Shown: piece by piece, positions 11,657 through 22,267 of the stretch | Layout: each line of letters begins with the position of its first letter | How positions within the stretch are numbered: the stretch's first letter is position 1 | Translations under genes and position numbers: made by a program | The notes under the pieces: model-generated | Databases searched by the model: none | Told to the model about the DNA's origin: nothing | Seen by the model: only the letters and a program-made list of their open reading frames with translations | From: Larix sibirica | Lineage: Eukaryota > Streptophyta > Pinopsida > Pinales > Pinaceae | Length of the DNA: 37,395 bases | Direction: 5' to 3' | Assembly (NCBI GenBank): GCA_004151065.3 | Contig: NWUY0304749308.1 | Span: 1 to 37,395, forward strand

Positions 11657-13204
11657 AGCTATGGAATCAGAGGGGATACTTATAAGGGGAATACTTTTTA
11701 GGAAGCCGTAACTGTTTCAGATGTTGGTGATGCTGGTAGCTATGCCTTTGTCTTACAGGTACAGATTAAAGTTTTGACAAGAGCTCGGCAGAGTAAATGT
11801 GTCTTTCGTGCCGTCTCACGTGTGCTGGCAGGAATTGAAATTGGAGTGAAATTGGTTTGATTACTTAGATGACCATCTTTTTTTCATCTGGTTTGCCACT
11901 TGTTGTTCTATATTTATCTGTCCCTTATGATGCTACTAATTAGCACTTATACTTTTTTATATTAGTTACAATATATACGGGCTTACCAAAGCATGTATAT
12001 AACCGGATGTGAGTGTTCCAATCAGTTATGTTCCAGCGCAGCTAGTGACAGATTTATTTCATTTTTTTACACTGTACCCTATTCAAAATGGACTCTACTA
12101 ACTTCCGGGATACACTTTACAGAATGGTCGAACTAAAAGGCAATAGGATTGCACGACCACCTATATACAAAAGGCAACAAACTAATATCCTTTTTTAGAT
12201 GTGTAACCAGTTGGAAGTCTCGTGTGGGATCCCTTTGCTCAGAATCATAACCAGTCCTTGTACCTGTTTCATAGCCACAGTAGAAGATGGAGTAGCAAAG
12301 GCAACAAAGGCAAACAAACAGCATGAGCTACAACATAAATAGCTAGAGCATAGGCATAGTGAAATAAGGGTATAATAAGTAAAGGAATCATAGGTAGGCT
12401 CTTACAGATTTACTATTGGCATTTCGTTCCTCAGTATCCCTTCCAGTTCAAGTTGGTATATATCTTTTTGAAGTTGGATTCATCCGCATAAATTTACTCT
12501 TGTTCAAGAACCTTATAAAAACGTTAAAGCTCAACCTGATTCTTGGTAGTCTCCAAAGCAAGGAAAAGCTTATGAAAAATACTGTATCTTAAAAGCCCAC
12601 GGGTAACTGGGGTTGTACTAGATCCCCATGGGACATTCAGTTGCCAATGGAGTCACCAACATAAATGTACGTCCTTTATTTGGATATAGATTCTTTGATT
12701 CTCCCCATTGACTCGCCAAATGTTTATAACTTTTCCTTGTTAAAGAAGCCCAGCATAATTAATTACCCGGGGTAAGGAATAAACCGTCACCATCTGATTC
12801 AACGGGGTAAGCGACACCGAATTTCGTGGGTTTGGATTATATTAATTGGGGTTACGGTAACCGTGGAACTAATGGCTATGTAATGTAGTTCAATGGCACG
12901 TAGTATACATTTAGTAGCTATGTGAGGGAGTAGTGAAATAAGACTAGCTAATTGAATACAGATAGAGGCAGCCTTGAGCAATATATAATATAACCCCCAA
13001 GGAGAATACATTATTATCGCAGTGAGGGGGAGTGGGGAGCGATTGAGCAAAAACCCTGTATACATAGTCGGTTTTACGAGAAGCGCGTTCGGCTATGATA
13101 TACACTTTGTAGCGGTATTCTTTCGTGCTTACCCCAGGAACCCTAGGGAGCAATTTAGGTTTTAAATAAAAAGGAACCACTTAATATTTTTGAAAAGCTG
13201 TGCC

Positions 13205-13560
13205 GAACTGCCTCAGGGCGAGGGGGAGCTACGTACGTGGAACATATCCCCCGAAGAAATCCATGCCCGGGGCTTGGCGAGGAAAAGAAAGGTGAGCCTC
13301 ACTCTAGCTACGGAACTAATCCAGCGCAATCAGGGCGGGTCGGTAATTCCCGGCCCCGTTTAACCAGAGGGCGGGCTGGAGCGCCTCTATCGTTGGGTTT
13401 TTTTGGGCCCCTATCTAGAGGTCCTACCCTGCTAAGCCTGGTCTATCTTCTCCGCTTTGTCTTTCCCGGGCGGGGTTTATCGACCGTGTATAAGGGGGGT
13501 CAAGGGAAAGGGGAAAGAAGGTAAAGAGAGCCGGTTAAGAGGGGGATGATAGGGATCAGA
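13205..13560 (+). other. GC-rich island with a 95-codon frame, unidentified
   Basis: A markedly GC-rich patch, with runs such as CCCGGGCGGGG, interrupts otherwise AT-leaning DNA. A plus-strand frame at 13237-13524 encodes 95 residues rich in Gly, Arg, Pro, Leu and Ser. I see no transmembrane span, metal-binding pattern or known plant mitochondrial protein in it. GC-rich DNA lacks stop codons by chance, which alone can explain a frame of this length. It could be a fragment of a mitochondrial ribosomal-protein or intron region that I do not recognise. It is listed as a candidate only. Confidence 0.2.
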
Positions 13561-13590
13561 GCGTATAACCTGGGCCTTGTTGGAGTTTGC

Positions 13591-13637
13591 TTTAAGCTTC
13601 ATATTCACAAACTTTATATTCCAGGTTGAAGCTTAAA
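13591..13637. repeat. 11-bp inverted repeat
   Basis: TTTAAGCTTCA at 13591-13601 is the exact reverse complement of TGAAGCTTAAA at 13627-13637, separated by 25 bases. A second, outer pair, AACCTGG (13567-13573) and CCAGGTT (13621-13627), overlaps the same region, so two alternative folds are possible. It lies just downstream of the GC-rich island. No T-run follows. Confidence 0.75.
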
Positions 13638-14712
13638 ACCTTACCCCCTCATCTAAGCAGGCCCTTCTTTTGTGAGAACGTTCTTACCTGGCAAAACCGG
13701 TATAGACTTTATTAATTGAAACCTTCGCTCTAAGGGCAGCCTTCCTCTGTAGTGATTTCGTTCCTTCCATAGATATGTATCGGGTTTGCCTCCACCAAAA
13801 GTCTATGTGAGACCATTCTGAACTGGCCCAGATAAATACAAAGAGCATGCGTCCAATGATTATGTGTGTAGGGAGGCTAGACAATGAGTTTGCCCCTCAA
13901 CTCCTTGAAGTGCTCAACGCAGAAAGCCATCTTTTAACGTAACCTGTCCGGCGAGTTTATCCAAGTAACCTGTATAAATTGCCTTTAGGTGTCACCCCGG
14001 ATGATCCTGTTAAACTCTTGCCTAGTAGGTAAGAGCCGACTTGGTGCATCAAGGGAGTATATAAATGAAGGGAGCTGGTCCATCGAAATACATGTTACCC
14101 CTATATTGTACCACATTTTGAACTTGTTATTTTAGTCACAAAGCAGGTTCAACAGGTTGGAGTAGCTCATGAGTGAGCTGGGATTTTATGATGAGAGAGC
14201 TTTTCTTCATGTGCTTTAAAACATTGGTGATGTAGACAGATATGCTCATGGTGCTTGACTTGTTTTCCTTACTTATAATGACAATGGTATTGCACCTAGG
14301 GGGTTCTTTCATAAAGATGCTTTATGTATGGGTTATTTTAGTTGGGCCTTGCTTTCATACTCTAGGAAGGTGGTATTTTTATGGTTTATCATGGTGTTTT
14401 GCTGGGCTTTACTTATCTTGATCATATGGAGGCATCACATTTGTTTTATACACACATGGGCTTTATCAGAGATCGATCATGAGATTCCACATTGTGAAAA
14501 CGCCTTAGCTTTGTTGGGGATGCAGGTCATTACATGTTGATCACCTTTTGGATAGCTCTGGCATGGTATGGAACACTTGGCTTGACCTTCACTTAGTTCT
14601 TGGTTATGCACATTATCTTTCCTTATTATGTGGCATGGGTTAGCAGTTTGGATGGGTTGGTGCTTGAACACCCTAGTGTTTCTTGACACTTAGCAGTTAT
14701 GGATTGGTTTAA

Positions 14713-14958
14713 GAAGCAGCACCACTTGCAAAGAGAAAGGTAGATCCAACAGCATCAGAGGCAAATCCATATTTATATCAAAATCTAGTGGAACCAGAGG
14801 ATATAAAACTGGTGAAGCTACAACTGTTCCTACTCTTACCTATCCTATTGAGTAAGCAAGCGAAGGTCCCGAACGGCTCCCTTGAGCGCAACGAAAGCAC
14901 AAGTCTGCTCCTTCATGAATCGACAGAAAGAAAAGTCCCAGCATCACTATGGTTCTAG
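14713..14958 (+). pseudogene. Open frame of 81 codons without a start, unidentified
   Basis: The frame is open from just after the stop TAA at 14710-14712 to the stop TAG at 14956-14958. It contains no ATG near its beginning. The translated segment is mixed polar and hydrophobic and includes the stretch NPYLYQNLVEPEDIKLVKLQ, more protein-like than the repeat-derived frames elsewhere. Further on it overlaps a 63-codon frame on the opposite strand at 14840-15031. I cannot assign a family. It could be a fragment of a decayed nuclear or mitochondrial gene, or chance. Confidence 0.2.
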
Positions 14959-15418
14959 AGCCCGATGCCCCTCCTAGTAAGTCGATTAGTTTGAGTGTAA
15001 AGGAAGGAACCCGCTTATACTTAACTAACATAAAACTCCGGTTGGGTGGGAATAGATAATATAATCATTGTAAATTAGCTTTTTTAGCTTTCGCAGCCTC
15101 ATCTTTTTCACACCTCAAAATCTTATAAATATAGCATGTTGCTTTGTCGCAGCCTCACCTCTATTTCCCCTAATAAAATAACATTTTACTCTGTCGCAGT
15201 GTTATCTTTTTTCATCATCAATTTATCTGACAAGCCCAGTTAGGTGAGTCAAGCCAAGTAAGGCCTGGCAATAAAAGTATATAAAGTAAGTACCTCTTAA
15301 TAATATATCCTCCTGGTCTATCTCTAGTGCCCGGGTAAAAGACAAGTATCAATCACCTTCATTCAATTGTAGTTGCCATACCCATTGAAAAGTGAAAGTG
15401 GTGCTACAGCGTGCTCAA

Positions 15419-15562
15419 ATGGCCATCTCTGAGGCCCCGGTTATTCCACGTGAATGGGTCGATGATCATGGTCAGAATACTTGTAAAACAAATGGGTTGG
15501 TTGTTTTGAAAGGTGAAGGTGCCTCTGATCCAATAGTGATCTGTCTTCATTCCTCATCATAA
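15419..15562 (+). CDS. Small 47-codon frame, unidentified, possibly a gene fragment
   Basis: An ATG at 15419 opens a 47-codon frame ending in TAA at 15560-15562. The same frame is open back to the stop at 15392-15394. The residues are balanced and soluble-looking, with MAISEAPVIPREWVDDHG at the start and GLVVLKGEGASDPIVI later. That is unlike the low-complexity frames that dominate the window. No domain can be named from so short a piece. It may be a remnant of a larger coding sequence whose other parts are lost. Confidence 0.2.
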   Translation: MAISEAPVIPREWVDDHGQNTCKTNGLVVLKGEGASDPIVICLHSSS

Positions 15563-15785
15563 ATGGTCTTCGGGGTTAGGGCCCGCTTCCTCCCTCCTTG
15601 CTTTGTTTGGTTAATAGATAAAAGAAGGAATAAGCCAAATCTATATTGAATAAAGAAAGCAACTCTATTCCTCGTGGTTCTTTCTTTCCTTGCATAGGTA
15701 CTCTGCTCGAAAAAAATGGATTGTGAATTAGTCAACTTTCAAACAATTAATATTTCCTTTACGCTAGTAATATAACACGAAGATA

Positions 15786-15819
15786 CTTAATATATAGGCT
15801 AAGTTAATATATAGGCTAG
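15786..15819 (+). repeat. 17-bp tandem duplication
   Basis: TTAATATATAGGCTA occurs at 15787-15801 and again at 15804-15818 (period 17). It lies at the left edge of AT-rich block 2. Confidence 0.8.
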
Positions 15820-17209
15820 GATAGAGGTGATTAGTTCTCAGTTCGAGGTTAGATGTGAGTAAGTATTAGGTAGTTTGAGGTTTCTATGTAAGTGAGTGAG
15901 TATGAGGTTGAGTTATATCCATAGCTTCTTCCTGCTCTTGCTTTTATAGTTTTAGTAATTATAGGAAGGGCTTCGATTATAGGGTATGGTTATTCTGTTC
16001 CTAGAGAATGAGCTTGTGATTGATGGTATTGCCTGCAGTTAAAATAGAATAAGAATAGCAGCGGTACCTACTATATATACTATTTATGGAACAATACTTT
16101 TTATATACATAAGCTTACTAGTTCCTTTCTAGTCTTTACCTAAGCATACTTTATAGTTCCTAATCCTTTATCTAAACTTAACTATACATTCTAGCTCTTC
16201 CTCTTCATACTTTGCTGCATACATAGGAGTTATAAATTATATTGATATTTCCTACTCTTAATACTATAGGAAGACATGATAAAGTGATACAGGCAGACTA
16301 ATCATAAATAAAAGACATCCTTATACTATTATATGGGAGAAATATATAATTATTGAACCTTGTCTACTATATACTGATAAAGGAGATTCTATCTGAACCT
16401 TAATACATATAAGGAACTTAAACATAATAAATAGAAGCATAATAAATATAAGGAAGAGCTCTCCTATGAAAGGACTTAGGTGAATTGAAGTGCTATAGGA
16501 ACCAAAAATAGTAACTTTAAGGAGCTCCTCTGTGACTTGATAAACTATTTCACGGTGGTAGGTGCGACAATGCTAGTTCCTGTATGGCTTTGAAACTCTT
16601 GATCCAGCAGCTAATAAGAGATCCTGCATACTATATTGAGGAGATAAAGCTTGACACTAAAGAATACCTTCCTTTATTTCTTTCTTATAAAGAGACTGTT
16701 CTATCTATTTAATATATATACTTGATCCTAAGAGTCTATCTAAGGTTGAACTACTTAATAGAGACTAAGAATTCCTCTACATAAAGCTAAAATGAGTTTC
16801 TATTCCTACTCTTTCTACTGCCTATCTTACTATGAGTTCTATAGGGGGTTAGGTTATTTCCCTGTTACAAGTAATAAATAAAGATCTATCTAATCCTTCA
16901 TCTAATAATATAAGACTTTCCTAATACTAATCTAACTTCCTAATCTTAAAGAAAGCCTAATCCTTTCTAAAGCTGATATAATATAGATATATATTATATA
17001 TAGCCTGTCTTTACTAACTCCTCTAAACTTAAGATACTTAATATCTTCTTTGAGTTCTATAGGGGTTGCGGCTTTTCTTGCATTGGGCGGTAAGATAAGA
17101 ATAAAGGAAGCTCCAAGAGAAATATTAATAGTCGTGAGTCTTATGCATTCCTTTGCATACGAAGAGGAATATCCATCTGTGATCTAAGGACTCCTTCTAG
17201 ATTGAATAT

Positions 17210-17420
17210 AATAAGGATCTTATATTTGGTGGTTTTTAAAAGGGTTCATTCCTAAGCATGAATATGTGTTTACTCCAGCATGTAGGAGCCTTTATGGTTG
17301 ATTGATTAAAGATGAGGTATAAGGGCCATTTAATCTGGCTTTCAGGTAAGGAAGCAGGGGATGTCTCGAAGGTGGATTGATTATGACTTGACTGGATAAC
17401 TTTGATTTCTCCTTGTAGCT
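17210..17420 (+). repeat. GC-richer island A inside AT-rich block 2
   Basis: This island breaks the CCTAA vocabulary. Its right part, with GGCTTTCAGGTAAGGAAGCA then GGGGATGTC and ending TAACTTTGATTT, aligns by eye with island C near 19695-19765. The shared frame is TTTCAGGTAA, CAGGGG, a GATT-rich middle, ACTTGA and ACTTTGATTT. The match is approximate and gapped. Confidence 0.45.
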
Positions 17421-18654
17421 ATAGATCCTAAGCATACTTAATATTAAAGGAGTAAAAGTGATGATCTATCTAATTGTTAATATTCTATCTAATACTAAAT
17501 ATGAAAAGATGCTACTTTGTATACTTTCTATCTCCGTAACTTATTTATACTTAAAAAAATCTAAACTATACTTAATAAATAATAGTTCCTACTTGATCTA
17601 AACTAGTATTCCTATTAATTCCTACACTGACTAACTTCTATTCCTACTTCTACTGTATAAGACATAAACACATTAAACAACATAAGAGTTATTTATATTC
17701 CTCTTTCCTCTTGAAGATACTTAACATCTCATAAAGAGACTTCTAGTTCCTAAGCATACTAACTAATAAAATAAAGATATAAGCCTTACTAACTAAATAC
17801 CTAACTTCCTAAACATCTAAATAATTCTAATTCCTAAGCTTTGATTTATTATAATAATCATAAATATACTAAAATATAGAGGTAAGGATATAGTTTTTTA
17901 TAGGTTTGGTGATAGGTTGTAGTTCCTAAGGTAGTAAGTAAGCTAGTTCTAGTAAAGTATAAGTATAGGAGTATAAGAGTTATAATATATTCTTTCCTAA
18001 TTTCTACTTATAGAATTATTCCTACTTATATAATACTTATAAAGAATACAAATGATAAATAGTTGGGGAGGTTCGTACCTCACCCCTTCTCACTTATTTA
18101 CTAAAGCTCCTAAAGATATTATAACTACTATCTCTAAAGCATACTAAACTCCTAAGGATACTAAATTTCTATTATATATCTTTACTAAATATACTTAACT
18201 ATTAAAAGATACATACTAGTTCCTATTCTTATCTAATAAAGATACAAACTATAATTCCTAAAGATACTACTACTAAAGAGCACTATACATTATAGTTTCT
18301 ACACTTTTTCATAGACATTAGAATATTTCCTAGACATAATATTTCCTAACTAGACATTATATAGATCCTAAAGAGACTTTATTCAATTAGAAACCCTACT
18401 AACTAATATTATTTCCTAACTTTATAAATCCTAATATATCCTACTACTACTATATATATATAATTTTATTCTATTATTAATTAAAGAGTCTCTACTACTA
18501 CTCTAACTAAAAGATACTTAATCCCTACACTTTATAGATCCTAAGCCTTTCTATAATAAGCTATCATCTATTATTACTTTATATATCTTAAACTTAATCT
18601 CTACTGAAGCATACTTAAGATCTATAGGAGTTAATATAGCTCCTAGTCTTCTTG

Positions 18655-18850
18655 AATATAGAGTAATAGGTTAGCTAAATAGGTTTAGGGCAGATAAAGT
18701 GGGAAATTAAGTAGGTGTGGGTATTGGTGGTTGTCTTAATTCAATATGTGGTTTAAGGCCCATTGATAATGCTTTTAAGGGAAGGAGAACAGGGCATGCT
18801 TTTATCGTTGATTTATTATATAGAAAGTTTATTACTTTTATTATCTGATT
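18655..18850 (+). repeat. GC-richer island B inside AT-rich block 2
   Basis: Contains GTGGTTTAAGGCCCATTGAT followed by CTTTTAAGGGAAGGAGAACA and GGGCATGC. This aligns loosely with island A (GAGGTATAAGGGCCATTTAA, CTTTCAGGTAAGGAAGCAGG). GCTTTTAAGGGAAGG also recurs exactly near 23399-23413, linking these islands to sequence outside the block. Confidence 0.4.
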
Positions 18851-19544
18851 TCCTAGTAGCTAGTAAAAGTAGATCCTAAAGAGACTTTATATACTTTATA
18901 GATCCTAAATATAAAATATAAAAGGCTACAAAAGAGGATCATCTAATTCCTACTGATCTAAAACTTATAAAGGACTAATTTATACTACTAATACATCTAA
19001 GTTCCTTACTAATAACTTTAGTTAATATACTTTCTATTTCCAAACCTAAAGATACTAAGAGAGACATTCTATTTCCGACATACTGAACTACTTTGAACAA
19101 CTAAAGATACTTCAAATAAAGAGACTACTTTCTCTCTCCAAAGATAGAGGAAACATAAACCCTTACTTAATGATAAAGCCCAACTATCCTACTATAAAGA
19201 GAAGACCCTACTAATGATAATATAAGCAAACTATAAAGATCTAATATATAACTCCTTCCTAAATTAGAATATATATATAAGACTAATAACTAATCCCTTT
19301 AGGTTACTAATCCCTTTATAAGGATATAACCCTTTCCTAAAGAATACATAAAGCCTAACTTACTAAGACTCCTTACTAATACTAAATAGTATTCTATTCC
19401 TATACCTACTATTATATAATTCCTAAAAGTAATAAGCTTCTAATCAACATAAATTATTCCTTCAATATAATATATAATACCTATCTAATAAAAAAACTAT
19501 ATCAAACTATCTTCCTATATCTAACTTCCTATATGAGATGAGGG

Positions 19545-19770
19545 ATAACCCTAAAATAGATAGAATAGAAGAAAGGTACTTTATATAGTCGTAGTTATAC
19601 CTTACTCTATCTGGGTTTATCAGCCGATGTTAGGAGCCAGGGTGTTGATAGAATTAAAAACGTCATTAAAGGTTCCCCGGTTGTAGCTGGGTTTCAGGTA
19701 ATCTTACAGGGGCCCTCTGGTTTAGTAGATTTTTATATACGTAACTTGATCACTTTGATTTAGCATACCT
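19545..19770 (+). repeat. GC-richer island C inside AT-rich block 2
   Basis: Begins near GGATAACCCTAAAATAG and ends at TCACTTTGATTT, after which the CCTAAAG vocabulary returns. It shares the TTTCAGGTAA...CAGGGG...CTTTGATTT framework with island A. TTTATATACGTAA within it recurs near 23314. No open frame of useful length. Confidence 0.45.
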
Positions 19771-19910
19771 AAAGCTACTTTAGTCCTCTTCGTCAACCAA
19801 CTCTATATTTACTTACTCTATCTCCATAAGCTACATACTAGCTCCTAAAGAGTCTCTCAAAATAAACCATACATACTAGTTCCTACTCTCTAAAAAGAAA
19901 GCTACATACT

Positions 19911-21480
19911 ATGGCGGTAAAATAACCTGTGCAAAAAGAGTTTGTAGAATTCCCGTGTGCAAAAAGTGGTACTTTGTAAAAATATTTTCATAAAGGGATA
20001 GACCAATCTATAGAGGAGTTGTCATAGTTTGAGAAAAAACTAGCACCTATATTCCTTCCCTTATGAAAGTGGGTTTCTCCGTATCTTGGGCTAAGGGGTG
20101 CTTTTATATATCAAATTGTGGGTGGCCAGTTGTATAAGCATGGTGAGAGGTTCAATTTTATAGTTTTGATCGAGTTAATATTGTAATGTAATCCATCTGC
20201 TCCTCTCTGACTCATATGATGCTTATGAAATGATGCAGTCTTGTTTGTGTCACTCGTACATTGCACTCTGTCAATTAATGACGATTTGCATGTTTTAATG
20301 ATCGGCTTAACATCGGTGAATCTCTACACATCTCTAAGGATAAAGTATATGATGCTTATTATACTCAGCACTCTTGCGATTTGCATGATGAAGAATCGAC
20401 GAGATGCTTGTTTTTTTAAACACATCTCCCGCTCAGCACTCTTAGCATTTTGATGGTCAATTCTGGTACGATGATGCTATAAATTGCATGAGTTAATATT
20501 GTAATATAATCAGCTTGCTCTTCTCTAAGGCTTCTCTCAGGAGTGATTGCATAGTAAATTATATTCTCTCCTCGTGAATTTCGTAATGAACAACCTAATA
20601 GATGTCTTAGTACTTACATTGATGAACAACCTAATAGATGCCTTAGTACTTCTAGTATTATTAATGAAAAATAGCTATAAGAATAGGTCTTTGTTCAATA
20701 AGGTTTTGTTTAGGGCGACCTCTTCCTTGTTCCCCTCTGGGTGGAAAACCAATTTCCTTCAAGAATTATACATGAATAGACACCCCTAAAGTAAGCTAAC
20801 CTTAGATGGTTGGAAAATAGACGACATTGCAGATATGAATGACTGCTGACAGAATGACTGAGACAATCGCTCGTTGGGGTGGAGCGTCCTTCATCTTCCT
20901 ATAAAGGTTTTTTAGGTTATTTGCATTGCGCATGATACACAAGGTGAGAATGAGGTTGTCAGGACTTTAATTCATCATTTTCAACTCACCTTGTCCTAAG
21001 TTACTACCTAACTTACCCTATGGCACATTAATCAAAATTTGACCAGGAGCCTTGTATGGTTACTTGTCAATGGAGTATGCAAAGAATAAACATCTCACTT
21101 ATAAAACAACTATAGAAAAGGTCTTAGATATAAAAACTACTAACATCTATTACAACTTTAATAAGTATGATCCTCCTACCTCACCCACAAGTAAAGTGAA
21201 ATTCTCTCTTTAGTACCTCACCCTCAAAGCAACTGTAGAGATAAAAAACAATTTTTAGTTAGTTGTATTACAAGTTTACTCCTTATATGTTCACTATTTC
21301 TGCCACATCACCTCTAATTTGGCATGTTCATATAGCCCAATATAAGGGAATAAGGGTTCACCTCCCTCTTAATAGCTTATTCTATTGATAAGGAATTTTG
21401 GAATTAATGATAGTAAGCCCCAAATGGAGTTGAAGTTTATAACGATATAGGAACTCTACATAGTAGGTATTCTGAGTAAC
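19911..21480. other. Unassigned sequence with spaced duplications
   Basis: No gene was recognised. GAGTTAATATTGTAAT(G/A)TAATC occurs at about 20172 and 20490, some 318 bases apart. CTCAGCACTCTT occurs twice near 20364 and 20432. TGTGCAAAAAG occurs twice near 19928 and 19957. Plus-strand frames of 70 and 80 codons (20241-20453 and 20547-20789) overlap these duplications and have no family features. Confidence 0.4.
20586..20652 (+). repeat. 36-bp tandem duplication
   Basis: ATGAACAACCTAATAGATG begins at 20586 and again at 20622, each followed by (T/C)CTTAGTACTT, giving a period of 36 with one clear substitution. As 36 is a multiple of three, the overlapping 80-codon frame simply repeats the peptide MNNLIDVLVL/MNNLIDALVL. 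Confidence 0.85.
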
Positions 21481-21484
21481 TATC

Positions 21485-22267
21485 TCACAGTTGGTTAATT
21501 AAAGAAAGGATTTCGTATGGAGTGCCCCGATGGCCAAGGGAGGCATCAGAGTACGCTACATGATTTCTTATTTCTGTAGGGAACCGTAACCTTGTGTTGG
21601 TTACACCGAGCATTCTGGCGTGCCAATCTTCAAAGGCACTTTCATAATTAATCATTTGGCTCCTCTCTTTCCTTTGCCACCACGGAGGGAACGCTGGAGC
21701 TGCCACATCGCCTAAATTGATTGTATACAGTTATCTTCCCCTTAGTGGTTGCCATCTCTCTCTTAATTGCAAAGGCAACTAACAAGTATCCCTAGATGAA
21801 AGGATGGAAAACCTTTTTATGTGCATCCTGGACTGATTCAATGAGCTCATTCTACAAATATTGGCACCAATTAAACTGTCTACCGGTGGAGCAGGCCTCC
21901 ACAACCGCGAGCGTGTCCAATGTGCATTCAGATTTTGTTGTTTCCAAATAACTCTGCAAATCAATATCTGGCACGCAACTCGAACATTAGGCTTGTTGAT
22001 GAGGGAAATCTTAGTGCCCTTGCTTCCTCGTGTAATACCATACCTCATGTACAAATCCTCCTCTCCAACTTTCCTTCCTCGTTGATGTGGCTGAAAAGCG
22101 GTGGCCACCTCCTCGCCCTCCATAGACAAGCATGTTAGCTCATGGATATCCTTCATTGTATTTGCAAGGTATATCCCAACCAGATAGGAGCGGGTTATGT
22201 GAGAGGCAGGAATGCAGAGATGTGGGGACCTAAATCTTTCCGAGGAATGCCTACCCTGTGGGGACCT
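21485..22267 (-). pseudogene. Degraded 261-codon frame with two stops, unidentified protein
   Basis: One minus-strand frame stays open for 162 codons (22267 down to 21782), meets TAG (21779-21781) and TAA (21731-21733), then runs open again to the stop at 21485-21487. Two internal stops in about 260 codons is far fewer than chance allows in AT-leaning DNA. An ATG lies at 22154-22156, but the frame is open 37 codons upstream of it, so the original start is uncertain. The protein is basic, with several Trp, Arg and His residues, and includes YLVGIYLANTMKDIHELTCL and the WW dipeptide in PPWWQRKERS. I see no catalytic motif, zinc finger or membrane span that names a family. It could be a decayed nuclear transposon or host gene, or a mitochondrial plasmid gene. 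Frames on the opposite strand at 21861-22138 are taken as shadows. Confidence 0.5.

Larger units (their letters stand above)
9891..13200. other. Unassigned mixed sequence
   Basis: No gene was recognised in this 3.3-kb stretch. GC content rises compared with the block before it. Short direct repeats are present, for example AGGCTCAAGG at 10169 and 10188. Several minus-strand frames of 62-88 codons exist (for example at 12799-13065 and 12944-13180) without family motifs. The only clear structural elements are the hairpins and the 21-bp duplication listed separately. Confidence 0.4.
13638..15740. other. Mixed sequence with short coding-like frames
   Basis: No identifiable gene. The stretch 14160-14700 reads as hydrophobic and aromatic-rich in more than one plus-strand frame, as decayed coding DNA can, but shifting frames and stops prevent identification. 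Minus-strand frames at 13684-13884, 14840-15031 and 15547-15735 (62-66 codons) show no recognisable motifs. Two plus-strand open stretches are listed separately. Confidence 0.35.
15740..19910 (+). other. AT-rich block 2, CCTAA/TAAAGATACT vocabulary, no genes
   Basis: About 4.2 kb at roughly 30% GC in its core (sampled line) is built from recurring words such as CCTAAAGATACT, CTAAGCATACTTA, TACTAGTTCCTA and AGAGACTTTATA. The words are strongly strand-asymmetric: CCTAA is very common and TTAGG rare on the plus strand. The vocabulary differs from AT-rich block 1, which is closer to strand-symmetric. No gene was recognised and no frame reaches 60 codons. It resembles a degenerate array of a short unit. 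The CCTAAA words recall plant telomeric CCCTAAA, but no tandem run of the heptamer is present. Confidence 0.6.

Noticed and set aside
13530-13560. Group II intron domain V (GAGCCG start)
   Set aside because: The sequence after GAGCCG does not form the required bulged hairpin with a GNRA-type loop and a matching 3' strand.
14328-14540. Hydrophobic 70-codon frame as a mitochondrial membrane subunit
   Set aside because: The sequence did not match cox1, cox3, cob, nad or atp subunits as I know them, and equally protein-like wording appears in another frame, so no single frame is supported.
15740-19910. Interstitial telomere array (CCTAAA words)
   Set aside because: No run of CCCTAAA heptamers in tandem was seen. 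The words are embedded in varied AT-rich sequence.
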